Source of the DNA: Candidatus Defluviilinea proxima
GTDB lineage: Bacteria; Chloroflexota; Anaerolineae; Anaerolineales; Villigracilaceae
DNA: 64,000 nucleotides
Assembly: GCA_016721115.1 (NCBI GenBank)
Contig: JADKIW010000001.1
Span: forward strand, 3,115,501 to 3,179,500
Direction: 5' to 3'
The notes below the pieces were generated by a model, which was given only the letters and a program-made list of their open reading frames with translations, searched no databases and was not told where the DNA came from. Numbering within the stretch: position 1 is the stretch's first letter; each line of letters starts with the position of its first letter. Shown piece by piece: positions 51,961 to 60,363 of the stretch. The position numbers and the translations under genes were made by a program.

Positions 51961-52443
51961 CTATAGAGTCGGTTCGCTGGTTTGATCTTTAACTTCATCA
52001 TCTTCCAGCACTATATCCCGTGTACGATATTCCTCATAATCTACAACAAGCCTGTCATATTCTGCGTCCATGAGCGGGGACGAGATCATGAAATCTGCTG
52101 AGGTGCGATTGCAAGCCATGGGAATGTTCCATACGACTGCCATGCGGAGCAGAGCCTTTACATCAGGGTCGTGAGGCATGGGTTCGAGCGGATCCCAGAA
52201 GAAGATGAGGAAGTCGATTTCGTTCTCGACGATCTTGGCGCCGATCTGTTGATCTCCGCCCAGTGGGCCGCTTTGGAGCAGATTGATCTTCAAACCAAGT
52301 TCGCGCTGAAGGACGGTCCCTGTTGTCCCTGTGGCGTAGAGTTCGTGATGAGCTAAAAGGGTTTTGTTGTATTTTGCCCATTCCAACAAGTCCTTTTTCT
52401 TATTGTCATGTGCGACAAGAGCGATTTTCTTGTCATGTTTCAT
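51961..52443 (-). CDS. mgsA: methylglyoxal synthase
   Basis: 160 residues. Starts KHDKKIALVAHDNKKKDLLEW and has the phosphate-binding GTTG, the diagnostic SGPLGGDQQIG, WDPLEPMPHDPDVKALLR and NRTSADF, all typical of MgsA. It converts dihydroxyacetone phosphate to methylglyoxal and phosphate, a bypass when sugar phosphates build up. The VOC protein and aldo/keto reductase downstream in this set could detoxify the product (inference). Confidence 0.95.
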   Translation of the reverse strand: MKHDKKIALVAHDNKKKDLLEWAKYNKTLLAHHELYATGTTGTVLQRELGLKINLLQSGPLGGDQQIGAKIVENEIDFLIFFWDPLEPMPHDPDVKALLRMAVVWNIPMACNRTSADFMISSPLMDAEYDRLVVDYEEYRTRDIVLEDDEVKDQTSEPTL

Positions 52444-52485
52444 CAATATCTTTTTTGTGCGATTTGTTTACTCATTTTTTATCCG

Positions 52486-52923
52486 TTATTTCTTCAGCGC
52501 TGTTTCCGCTTCGCCTAAGTGCTCGTTGCGATGATCTGCACGGAATACCCAACGCCTATATTGATTGTGAACTTCTTCCAACAGCGTCTCAGGATATGTC
52601 TCGAGACGTTTATCCACGGCCTCGGCACTTTCCAGTGCAATGCGTACCGCATCGCGTGGTGGAATAACCTCCCATAGTGGGAGGGATATATCATTGATGA
52701 CAACATCTAGCTCTGGATAAGTCAACTTACCTGCCTTCTCGGTCATATCCAGTACAACCAGCGTACGCCTTTCCCACCATGCGAGATGGACATACACGAT
52801 TGATACCGTCCAGTGCTCGCCGACCTTGGTTTGCATTTGCTCATCGGTCAAGCCCTCGGCCAGTTTCCGCATCCGTTCGCGGGATGCGTTGTTGAGTTCA
52901 ATAAAAGAGCGGTCAACAGTCAT
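52486..52923 (-). CDS. DinB-superfamily protein
   Basis: 145 residues of four-helix-bundle type: MRKLAEGLTDEQMQTKV, HWTVSIVYVHLAWWERRTLVVLD and a C-terminal RADHRNEHLGEAE, where histidines are placed as in DinB/mycothiol-dependent maleylpyruvate-isomerase-like proteins. GAGGAA precedes the ATG. Function unknown; many members act on thiols. Confidence 0.75.
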   Translation of the reverse strand: MTVDRSFIELNNASRERMRKLAEGLTDEQMQTKVGEHWTVSIVYVHLAWWERRTLVVLDMTEKAGKLTYPELDVVINDISLPLWEVIPPRDAVRIALESAEAVDKRLETYPETLLEEVHNQYRRWVFRADHRNEHLGEAETALKK

Positions 52924-52939
52924 CGTTTGTTCCTCTTTT

Positions 52940-53377
52940 CTATTTTGGTTTATCTGTTATGTGCGTTGTGCCTAAAACTTCTTTTACAGTAAATATTTCC
53001 TTGCCTGAAACCCATACACGATACAGTGGCTCTTTTACAACGGGTGTGGGTATCTTATCTTGAAATGGGCGTAATCCGTGGCTTTCGAGTTTCGCCTGCA
53101 ATTCATTTGCCAGTGATTGGGATAAAAAAACACCGATGCAATGGTCGTGGCGAAACTTCATCATGAAATTGAAAAAGTATTCGCACGCTTCTTCCTCACT
53201 GGGTGATGTGAATTCGGGCGCACTATCCACACCGCGTTCTGTGTAATAAACCTGCCATTCTCTTCCGTTGTGTGTCAGGCAGTGCGCATCTGAAGCGCCT
53301 CCGCGTGAGCCGATGGCATAATAGCCAGGATTACAGCCTTCTTCTTGCAAGCGTTTCTCAAGTTCTTGAATGTTCAT
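52940..53377 (-). CDS. small acidic protein, possibly an immunity protein
   Basis: 145 residues: short helical start (IQELEKRLQEEGCNPGYYAIG), central WQVYYTERG and a segment SEEEACEYFFNFMMKF. By eye this looks like the immunity-type proteins found beside polymorphic toxins, but I cannot name a family with certainty. It starts 12 bases after the NUC endonuclease gene. Could instead be an unrelated hypothetical. Confidence 0.6.
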   Translation of the reverse strand: MNIQELEKRLQEEGCNPGYYAIGSRGGASDAHCLTHNGREWQVYYTERGVDSAPEFTSPSEEEACEYFFNFMMKFRHDHCIGVFLSQSLANELQAKLESHGLRPFQDKIPTPVVKEPLYRVWVSGKEIFTVKEVLGTTHITDKPK

Positions 53378-53389
53378 ACGATGGATTGT

Positions 53390-54112
53390 TTACAACTTCC
53401 ACATTGGACGGACCTTGGTTTTTTCCTTCTCGATATCATTGCCGACCAGTCGTTCCCACAAAGTAAAACCTGCATATCGTTCAACTTTTTTTGTTGCTGT
53501 CAAAAAATCGCTCAGAGGCTTGGTCGTTGCTTCGTTGGGAATCATGAACGTCCACATGCTCAATCTTCCTTTATTGTCCTCAGTCAGAATCGATTTAAAG
53601 AATCCATGTGGGATCGGTAAAGTAACGCCTTTATTTCCCTTGGGTTGTATTGTCACGATCGGTACATCGAAATTAAAGATCGGCCCGCAAATCACATAGG
53701 TTTCCAAAACTTCTTTTTGCGCATCCAACTTCCTAACCGCATCTTCCAATTCCTTCCAAATTCCCCGGTTGAAAGACGGCACCTGTGGCGACATATTCGA
53801 AAGTAAAAAGGTCTCGCTGTTTTGTATCTCGGTTTCCGCTTGGTTCGCACTTGCCACGAGATGGCCACGGTCAAATCCCGATGCTTCGTAATCCGCAAGG
53901 TCAGCCCTGAACAACTCCGGCAATCGCAAATCAGGGCGGAAGTTGTCGAATCGTTCCACGTCTGAATCGTCCGGATCAACGATCTCCAGCGCCCATTTTG
54001 CCTGCCTGAAATAATACGAATATCCAACGGTGTAAAAGCGGTTGACCAAGATCTGATCCGCCGCAGGCATTCCATATCTCGTCTCGCGATTTAAACCTTG
54101 ATAGTCCGACAT
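53390..54112 (-). CDS. NUC-type DNA/RNA non-specific endonuclease without signal peptide
   Basis: 240 residues. The beta-beta-alpha metal motif is FDRGHLVASAN (D81-R82-G83-H84) with the distal metal ligand in NMSPQVPSFNRGIWKELE. Secreted NUC enzymes have a signal peptide; this one begins MSDYQGLNRETRYGMPAAD without any. It may be kept inside, used against invading DNA, or exported otherwise. AGGAG precedes the ATG. Its neighbour resembles an immunity protein. Confidence 0.85.
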   Translation of the reverse strand: MSDYQGLNRETRYGMPAADQILVNRFYTVGYSYYFRQAKWALEIVDPDDSDVERFDNFRPDLRLPELFRADLADYEASGFDRGHLVASANQAETEIQNSETFLLSNMSPQVPSFNRGIWKELEDAVRKLDAQKEVLETYVICGPIFNFDVPIVTIQPKGNKGVTLPIPHGFFKSILTEDNKGRLSMWTFMIPNEATTKPLSDFLTATKKVERYAGFTLWERLVGNDIEKEKTKVRPMWKL

Positions 54113-54181
54113 AGCTTACTCCTTTTGTTTGTGGATGAAAGAAACCGCTTCTTTCTTAACGGACAGTTGATCCCGTCCGAA

Positions 54182-54472
54182 TTACTTTACAGCACTCAAG
54201 CGTTGACTCTCCAAATGGCCTCCCGCCTCAGCCTTATCCAACACCGACAAAATGCTCCGCACCAACTCACGTGCGGCATCCTCGCTTAATTCCACAGCGA
54301 CACGTGCCGAAGGCCCCTGCGATTCGTTGACGAAGTCAATGTTGAGCGCATGTTCATACGGAGCATTGAAAGGATGGTCGTAAGAGACATTGGCACCCTC
54401 CAACTTGAACCAACCGCTCGTCCCTTTGCCGCTTCCCTCGATCTTTACCTTTTCTACGATCATTGTGCACAT
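54182..54472 (-). CDS. small DUF6295-like protein
   Basis: 96 residues from the ATG at 54472; the frame runs to 54571, but the extra part is a translation of the repeat at 54490-54569. The body (MIVEKVKIEGSGKGTSGWFKLEGANVSYDHP) followed by a helical C-terminus (LSEDAARELVRSILSVLD) matches a small conserved family of unknown function (DUF6295-like). AAGGA lies about 10 bases ahead of the start. Confidence 0.75.
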   Translation of the reverse strand: MCTMIVEKVKIEGSGKGTSGWFKLEGANVSYDHPFNAPYEHALNIDFVNESQGPSARVAVELSEDAARELVRSILSVLDKAEAGGHLESQRLSAVK

Positions 54473-54489
54473 AACAGCTTTTCCTTTTG

Positions 54490-54569
54490 GGACACGGATT
54501 TTACGGATACCACGGATTCTTATCTGTAAATCACGGAAAAATTCCGTCTCGTCCGTATGATCCGTGTCC
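54490..54569. repeat. 80-bp palindromic element with acggat motifs
   Basis: Ends ggacacggat (54490-54499) and atccgtgtcc (54560-54569) are exact reverse complements; inside are repeats of acggat and its complement. The element separates the DUF6295-like and dienelactone-hydrolase genes. Confidence 0.75.
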
Positions 54570-54578
54570 AAGAATTTT

Positions 54579-55334
54579 TTACGAAAGATTCTTCTCTAAA
54601 AATGCAAAAACCTTTTTCCACCCATCTAAGGCCTGATCCTTGCGATAAGCGGAATAAATGTAATAAAAGAATCCATGCCCAGCGCCATCGTAGCGATGGA
54701 ACTCATAGTCTTTGCCATGTTTTTTCAAAGCTTCTTCATGCTCGTTCACTTGTTCTGGTGTCGGACTGGTATCTTCATTTCCAAATAACCCCAATATCGG
54801 GCAGGGCAGGTCCTTGGTGTAATCGATCGGCGCTACCGGGTTCTTCTCATTTAGCTGATCGGCTGGGATCACAACACGTCCGCCCCAGCAATCAATAACT
54901 GCATCAAAACCTGGTGCGCGACATGCTGTGAGATAAGCATGTCTACCACCGGAACATGTGCCAAAGATGCCTACCTTGCCATTCACGTAAGGCAATCCAC
55001 GCAGGTATTTCATCGCACCCGCAAGATCGGCTACGGCTTGATCGTCCGGCACGCCACCGTCTGCACGGACTTTGGCCGCCACATCTTCTGGCGTGCCGTG
55101 TCCCGCACGGATGTAAAGATTCGGCATAAGGGTCACGTATCCATGGTTGGCAAACTTGAAAGCAGTTTCACGATACCACTCATCCCAGCCCGGCATATGA
55201 TGTGCCAGAACCAATGCGGGATACGGCCCCGGCCCGAGAGGGCGCGCAAAATAGGCATTGATCATGTCCCCATTCGCGCCGGAGTGGGTGACCGTTTCTG
55301 CGATAATTCCTTCATACATATCTGTTGTATACAT
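54579..55334 (-). CDS. dienelactone hydrolase family protein
   Basis: 251 residues, alpha/beta hydrolase. The nucleophile elbow GTCSGG carries the cysteine (C127) expected for dienelactone hydrolases; the aspartate is in LGLFGNEDTSPTP and the histidine in GAGHGFF. No signal peptide. AGGAG precedes the ATG. Substrate probably a lactone or ester of aromatic origin, unproven. Confidence 0.9.
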   Translation of the reverse strand: MYTTDMYEGIIAETVTHSGANGDMINAYFARPLGPGPYPALVLAHHMPGWDEWYRETAFKFANHGYVTLMPNLYIRAGHGTPEDVAAKVRADGGVPDDQAVADLAGAMKYLRGLPYVNGKVGIFGTCSGGRHAYLTACRAPGFDAVIDCWGGRVVIPADQLNEKNPVAPIDYTKDLPCPILGLFGNEDTSPTPEQVNEHEEALKKHGKDYEFHRYDGAGHGFFYYIYSAYRKDQALDGWKKVFAFLEKNLS

Positions 55335-55352
55335 CGCTCTACTCCTTTGGTT

Positions 55353-55805
55353 TTACTTCGACCATGATTGCAACTCGATCATATTCCCTTCGGGGTCGGT
55401 CATGTAGCACCACGTGACTTTACTTCCCACTTTTGTCGTCAATGTGACGATTTCCCCAACGGCACCTCCACCGTTTGCTTCTACAAGTTTGCGCATCTCG
55501 TGAACATCGTCCACCTCAAACGCGAGATGCCCAAACCCGGGACGGTTAACCACGGTCTTCGGGCGAGGTTCAAATTGTTCGTAGTTATATATCTCAAGCG
55601 TCGGTCCGCTATCGCCATAGCCGGGCAGGCGTAAATGAGCGCCCGTCATATGCGCGCCTGTAAGTCCCGTCCCAGCATCGAGCGCATCGCCTTGATAATC
55701 TCGCTCAGGAGGCACAAAGACACAGCCAAAAACATCGGTGTAGAACTTAGCCAGCTTCTTCCAGTCTTCCGCAACCAGATTGGTGTGAACATACTTCACA
55801 GACAT
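55353..55805 (-). CDS. VOC-family (glyoxalase-fold) protein
   Basis: 150 residues with two beta-alpha-beta-beta-beta units: VHTNLVAEDWKKLAKFYTDVFG and GFGHLAFEVDDVHEMRKLVEANG, ending WCYMTDPEGNMIEL with the metal-ligand glutamate. It has the strong ribosome site AGGAGG. A role beside methylglyoxal synthase, as a glyoxalase-like enzyme, is possible but the fold also serves dioxygenases and resistance proteins. Confidence 0.88.
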   Translation of the reverse strand: MSVKYVHTNLVAEDWKKLAKFYTDVFGCVFVPPERDYQGDALDAGTGLTGAHMTGAHLRLPGYGDSGPTLEIYNYEQFEPRPKTVVNRPGFGHLAFEVDDVHEMRKLVEANGGGAVGEIVTLTTKVGSKVTWCYMTDPEGNMIELQSWSK

Positions 55806-55817
55806 ATCTGCTCCTCC

Positions 55818-56714
55818 TTATATTGACCAGGGCTCTGCTTTGACGTCCAATTCGTCAGACCAGCGATATTGAAGTGTGGTAATTTCTTTTATGATATCTT
55901 CCGACAAAGGCTTGATGTTTCTTGCCGCATCAATGAATTCCTTGAACCTTTCGGGGCTACTTGTAGCTCCAACAGTAGCGCACACCTGCGGGAAACTATG
56001 AGCAAAACGTACGCAGAACTCTGTCCAGCTCTTGATACCGGAGCGTTCAAAGATCGGAGCCACTTCAACAGCTCGTTCCTGTAAATACGGTTTCCATGCC
56101 GCGCCGGGCACATCACGTAATGTATGAACATTCCCGCCTGAAACAGTGCGCATGGCAACAATGGTTTCTTTTCTTTCAATCAGTAAGTCCCACAGTTCAT
56201 TTGATGCAAAGCGTTGTAATGGGTTGAGGTAGAAGATGTATCCATCCACAATGCCTTTTGGGTATCCGCCCTGTAGCGCTTTCAATGGCGTGTTCGATGT
56301 CCACGGAAATACTTCAACGACAAAACGATTGACCAAGCCATCTTCTTTGATTTTGGCGAAGGCTTCATAACATTTGCCGCCGTTCGCAAATTGTTCTGCA
56401 AGTTCACCGCTTAAGCACAATTGCCCCAATTCCAGATTTTTAACACCAAGAGCTTCGATATGTTGGATAATCGTATTGCGTAACTCATCTGCATTATTCC
56501 AGCCATTTTTTACGATCAATTTTGGAACCTTATTTCGTTCCTCGTCAAATGCGATTCGTAAAACTTTCAATGCATCGCCGTAGGCGTGACTGGTGTGAAA
56601 CCATACGCCTGAATCCATTGCGACGTGTGCCATCTTTACGCGCTCAGAGAATGCGATCTTATCGTCGCCCAATCTTGTCGTTCCATATACATACGGGGAA
56701 ATGTCGGTAAGCAT
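55818..56714 (-). CDS. aldo/keto reductase
   Basis: 298 residues from the ATG at 56714 (AAGGA 6 bases ahead); the frame continues to 56750 but would overlap the promoter. It has the TIM-barrel order, with DSGVWFHTSHAYGDA at the position of the usual D-T-A-x-x-Y-G motif: the tyrosine is kept, while the Asp-Thr-Ala part reads differently, so the active site is atypical. YILNP-like and GATSS segments mark the late barrel. NAD(P)H-dependent carbonyl reduction is inferred from the family. Confidence 0.8.
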   Translation of the reverse strand: MLTDISPYVYGTTRLGDDKIAFSERVKMAHVAMDSGVWFHTSHAYGDALKVLRIAFDEERNKVPKLIVKNGWNNADELRNTIIQHIEALGVKNLELGQLCLSGELAEQFANGGKCYEAFAKIKEDGLVNRFVVEVFPWTSNTPLKALQGGYPKGIVDGYIFYLNPLQRFASNELWDLLIERKETIVAMRTVSGGNVHTLRDVPGAAWKPYLQERAVEVAPIFERSGIKSWTEFCVRFAHSFPQVCATVGATSSPERFKEFIDAARNIKPLSEDIIKEITTLQYRWSDELDVKAEPWSI

Positions 56715-56741
56715 AGATGTCCTTGTCGATGTGATAAATGT

Positions 56742-56747
56742 ATTATA
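56742..56747 (-). promoter_or_regulatory. -10 box of the aldo/keto reductase gene
   Basis: Minus-strand TATAAT 27 bases before the ATG at 56714, in the 52-base gap after the kinase gene. Confidence 0.5.
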
Positions 56748-56766
56748 CATCCCCTGTTTGTTGTAA

Positions 56767-57360
56767 TTACCAGCTTGTAATCGTATTCATGATCGCCGCA
56801 ACACTTCGCGGGTACTCAATGGATTCGTCTGTTACGCCCAGCTCCAATATTTGGGATGATGCAGACGCAAGCCATTCGTCCAAATAAGAGTTGAACAACG
56901 CTGTATCTTCTGCGCTTGCGATGTTAATGCGCTTCCTTCTGGACAATCGGCCTGCTACTGTTTCTTCATCCGTTCTCAAGCGGACGATGAGTTCAGGCGG
57001 TGGAAGTAGTTCGCGGGTGAGTAGATAAAATCGTCGGCATAGATCAAATTCATTTTGGCTGAGCAGGTTTCGGTTAAGAAAGAGGCGTGTGAATCCCTGA
57101 AAATCCAGATCAAGGCCACCATCCATCAATCCGATCTTTTGTGTTGTGTATCTGAGACCTTTTTCCTGTTCGGCACGCAAGAGGAGATAGTCCATTTGAT
57201 TTGCGAATATGTATCGTGAATCTTGTTTTGCCAGTGTTTGAAAGGGACGCTCGGCATGTTGTTCAAGTGCTGTGCTGAATTGCCCTGTCTTTGCGAGAGC
57301 TTGTGCGAGCACTGTTTTTCCCACGCCGCTGGGGCCGATGATCGTAATAATTTTGTTCAT
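56767..57360 (-). CDS. P-loop nucleoside-kinase-like ATPase
   Basis: 197 residues from the ATG at 57360 (57372 is an alternative). Walker A is GPSGVGKT; the central region LLLRAEQEKGL and MDGGLDLDFQGFTRLFLN, and LRTDEETVAGRLSRRKRIN give the layout of deoxynucleoside kinase or AAA_28-type P-loop kinases with a lid of arginines. Substrate unknown; a nucleoside or small metabolite. Confidence 0.75.
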   Translation of the reverse strand: MNKIITIIGPSGVGKTVLAQALAKTGQFSTALEQHAERPFQTLAKQDSRYIFANQMDYLLLRAEQEKGLRYTTQKIGLMDGGLDLDFQGFTRLFLNRNLLSQNEFDLCRRFYLLTRELLPPPELIVRLRTDEETVAGRLSRRKRINIASAEDTALFNSYLDEWLASASSQILELGVTDESIEYPRSVAAIMNTITSW

Positions 57361-57442
57361 ATATGATTCCATGATCGATGTATGATGCGTTGTTGTAATG
57401 TATGACTCTGTTTTGCCTATGGTAAAATTTCTTTATTGAAAT

Positions 57443-57913
57443 ATGACAGATCCTATCGTTATTACATCTGATGATCCGATTCTTGAACGTCTTGATTTTA
57501 AACCTTACCGGAGTAAGGTTGAGAGGCGTGTGATCCCGTTCTTTCCATCACCTGACGACCCGCAAACAATGGACGTGCATACCCCTTGGGGTGCGACGTT
57601 GACTGCGAGGAAAGGGGATTTTTTAGTTAGTGAAATTAATGCCCCGAATGATTACTGGCCGATCGATCCAACGATATTTGAGGAGAGTTATATCCTTACG
57701 CGGCCGGGCTATTGTGCCAAGAATGCCATCACCCTGCTTGTGCCGATGACTGATATAGTCAATGGCGATCCTGACCAGACCGTTACAGTTATGGCTCTTG
57801 AGGGAGCGGAGACGGTGCGTGCCGGTGATTTCTATCTGGCTAAAGGGATTAAGGGTGAGTTGTGGCCTTATCCCAAAGACAAGATCCATGAAGTAATGAC
57901 GCCTGCTGATTAA
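57443..57913 (+). CDS. PGDYG-like hypothetical protein
   Basis: 156 residues, mainly beta. The segment RKGDFLVSEINAPNDYWPIDPTIFEESYI recalls the PGDYG domain of unknown function. No signal peptide. A GGTAAAAT box lies 14 bases before the ATG and there is no Shine-Dalgarno, so the leader would be very short. The stop lies in the loop of the terminator. Confidence 0.65.
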   Translation: MTDPIVITSDDPILERLDFKPYRSKVERRVIPFFPSPDDPQTMDVHTPWGATLTARKGDFLVSEINAPNDYWPIDPTIFEESYILTRPGYCAKNAITLLVPMTDIVNGDPDQTVTVMALEGAETVRAGDFYLAKGIKGELWPYPKDKIHEVMTPAD

Positions 57914-57931
57914 TTCAGCAGGCGTTTTTTT
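57899..57931. terminator. terminator overlapping the end of the PGDYG-like gene
   Basis: Arms acgcctgctga and tcagcaggcgt with TAA of the gene in the loop, then seven T. It may also act on the convergent minus-strand operon (stop at 57941). Confidence 0.9.
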
Positions 57932-57940
57932 GTTTTTTGT

Positions 57941-60304
57941 TTATTTCTTTTTCTTGCTCTTGGTGGTGGCTTTTCGCTTTGTCGTTTTCAACTGTTTGGT
58001 AAAGACAGGTGGTTTCTCAACCAACGCATCGGGTACCGGCCTTACAGGAACTTCAATGTTGCTTGTTTTGGCATTCAGTTTTTCAGAGTTGATATGCTCC
58101 ACCATGCCGCCGGTATCGCGCATCAAGTCCACCATGTGCTTGACGAGACGCGCATCGAGGTCTTTCGATTGCTCGTTCTTTCCATCCCAAAGTGCGATGA
58201 GGCGGACTTTGTCAATGCCGCGTGAAAGGGATGAATATAACGCCCAGCGATTGTTGCGTTCGTGTACGTTGTCGCCTTCTTTAGGCAGGCCCACCTGATC
58301 GGGTTGGTAGAACTCATCCACGAGAGGATGATTGCGCATACGGTAGAAACGCTCCACCCATTGTTCACCGCCCGGGCTGACAAAGTCACGCACATAGGGA
58401 GCTTCTGGCGCCGGGAAGTATGCTTGCACTGGCACGCCGCGTTCTGCGCAAAGTTCAACGAAGATAAGCTCACTGCCAGCATCCATGCCCGTGGTCACAG
58501 CCAGATCATCAGGCCCAGCTTGATACTTGTTCAAGACCGCTTCAATGGCTTTCTGAATATCTTTTTCTTTCTCAGGTGGGAAGTTGCTGTTCTTCTTCTT
58601 TAGGTTATCGATCATGTAGCCTGTGAACAGGAAGACATATCCATCGTGTTGAGTGCGAGTGGATTCTGCTTTGGTGCTTTTTCTATCCATTTCGTGAACT
58701 TCTTCAGCTTCCTGTTTCTTCATGCGTCGTATTTCGTCTTTGATGACCTGAATGCCCGCCTGCACAAACTCGGTACGCATTTCAAGTGACTGGAGCATTT
58801 CCAGTTGTGCAAGGGAAGATTGCAGGAAGAAAGTATTTCTGCGCGAGGCAGTAAGCGCTTTGCGATAGGCGCGTGTTACTTCCTGAACGTTCTTGGCGGT
58901 TAGCACTCTTAATTCGGCCATTGAGACGAGAGTCCAGTAATCGGCTCTGTTGGTGTCAATATAGGTTTCGAGCGCAAAAACTAATGATCCACGTAGCTCG
59001 TCGAGTGTGCTTCGCACCCAGCCGATCTCTGGATCAGGGCTGGTTGGGTCTTCATATCTGGATGCGAGGTCCACAAGCATGGTGGAAAGGGTAAGCGCAT
59101 TGACGCCAGGATAGAACTGATTGAGGTTGATACGAAATCCCCTGAGATATGTATCGATCGCTTGTAAAAGCCAGTGATATGAATCAAAAGCTGTTTGCAG
59201 GCGTTTTTCTTTGTCTGAAACCCATTTCCACGATTCAACCCACATCTCTTTGTAGATGCGGCCGAGATAGGATATGGCTTCGCTATCATTGGGTGTGTCA
59301 GTAATCAGGTTTTCGATCTTTACGATTGCTTCGTCTACTCGCCCAATGCGATTCAGATGGAACGCTTCTTCGCGTCGGAAGAACGGATTACGCGCGTTGA
59401 CCTCCAAGCCCTTACGATATTGGTCAAGCGCAAGTTCATTTCGGCCCATGTTGGCCAGGGCTCTACCAGCTTCGGTGATCGCCTCTTCCTTGATGAGGGG
59501 ATTTCGGATCTCTTCGGTCAAAAGGAGAATATCGCCAATGCGTTTCTGTCTTTGTGCAATGGTCACACGTTGTCTCCACTCGTTATATTCGCGCCAGAAT
59601 CCGGTCGCCAATGGCGTGCGCAGAGACCTGCGGTCGGGTTCGGCCAACCCGGTCAAGATGTTGAATACCGGGCTATGAATGGCGTCTGCATCTGATGCCC
59701 ATGTATCGCGTGTAACGCGCGAGATAGCGGCCTTGTCCTTGTCCAAAAATGCGGGATCGGGAATGCCTTCAGGGGTAATGTGATATGGAATCGTGCGGAC
59801 GTTGAAAATATCGAATGGCATATAGGCGCGGCCTGCCTGAATGTGTACGATACCGCGCTTGCGGAACGAATGGCGGATACCGAGTTCGTAGAATACATTG
59901 GCATTGTCGATGCTCATATCCACGATGCAGAGATCAGCCAATAGCAATTCCTGGAACATATCTGTCAGGATATCGCCGCTGGTGGTTTCCTCGTCGGCAC
60001 GAAACGCTTCAAAGCCCGCCATCTCAAGCGTCGGCTTGATAAGTTGCGTGTAAATCGCGTTGAAGTCATACAGCGAGCCATCGCCTCCTTTTTTCTTCCC
60101 AAAAGGCATGATGACAAAGGCGTGCGGACGCATCTCAGGACGAAGCAATCCACCTGCATCTTGATCTTTGTTGGACGCGAGATCAAGGGTTTTGACCTCA
60201 GGAGTCTTTTTCGGCTCTTCCGCCGGTTTGGGCTGGGCCTGTTGTTCTTCGGCCTTTTTCTCAGCGACAGCGGGAGCCGTTGCGGGAGTAGTTGCTGGTT
60301 GCAT
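57941..60304 (-). CDS. three-part protein: deoxyribosyltransferase/TIR-like N-domain, TPR/TRAFs-binding-like middle, SLOG-like C-domain
   Basis: 787 residues from the ATG at 60304 (AAGGAA 5 bases ahead; 60337 lacks a site). After a low-complexity Ala/Pro/Glu/Lys leader, residues about 58-160 read HAFVIMPFG, ADLCIVDMS and NANVFYELG (134-142, with a putative catalytic glutamate), a Rossmann-like fold related to nucleoside 2-deoxyribosyltransferases and TIR. Residues about 240-540 are alpha-helical repeats (RALANMGRNELALDQYRKGLEV), as in the DUF4071/TRAFs-binding family. From about 575 on, VFLFTGYMID, TTGMDAGSELIFVELCAERG and ERFYRM followed by LIALWDGK form a SLOG-like nucleotide-sensing domain. 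The tail is lysine-rich. Partner of the SLATT-like gene upstream. Confidence 0.8.
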   Translation of the reverse strand: MQPATTPATAPAVAEKKAEEQQAQPKPAEEPKKTPEVKTLDLASNKDQDAGGLLRPEMRPHAFVIMPFGKKKGGDGSLYDFNAIYTQLIKPTLEMAGFEAFRADEETTSGDILTDMFQELLLADLCIVDMSIDNANVFYELGIRHSFRKRGIVHIQAGRAYMPFDIFNVRTIPYHITPEGIPDPAFLDKDKAAISRVTRDTWASDADAIHSPVFNILTGLAEPDRRSLRTPLATGFWREYNEWRQRVTIAQRQKRIGDILLLTEEIRNPLIKEEAITEAGRALANMGRNELALDQYRKGLEVNARNPFFRREEAFHLNRIGRVDEAIVKIENLITDTPNDSEAISYLGRIYKEMWVESWKWVSDKEKRLQTAFDSYHWLLQAIDTYLRGFRINLNQFYPGVNALTLSTMLVDLASRYEDPTSPDPEIGWVRSTLDELRGSLVFALETYIDTNRADYWTLVSMAELRVLTAKNVQEVTRAYRKALTASRRNTFFLQSSLAQLEMLQSLEMRTEFVQAGIQVIKDEIRRMKKQEAEEVHEMDRKSTKAESTRTQHDGYVFLFTGYMIDNLKKKNSNFPPEKEKDIQKAIEAVLNKYQAGPDDLAVTTGMDAGSELIFVELCAERGVPVQAYFPAPEAPYVRDFVSPGGEQWVERFYRMRNHPLVDEFYQPDQVGLPKEGDNVHERNNRWALYSSLSRGIDKVRLIALWDGKNEQSKDLDARLVKHMVDLMRDTGGMVEHINSEKLNAKTSNIEVPVRPVPDALVEKPPVFTKQLKTTKRKATTKSKKKK

Positions 60305-60363
60305 GTTTCCTTCTTTCTGAAATCTGAACAGTTTCATATTGATAAAAAGACGAAGGAACGAGG

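Noticed and set aside
57930..58298. 122-residue plus-strand hydrophobic frame after the PGDYG-like gene
   Set aside because: Its hydrophobic look comes from reading the lysine-rich tail of the SLOG-like gene backwards; it starts in the terminator region.
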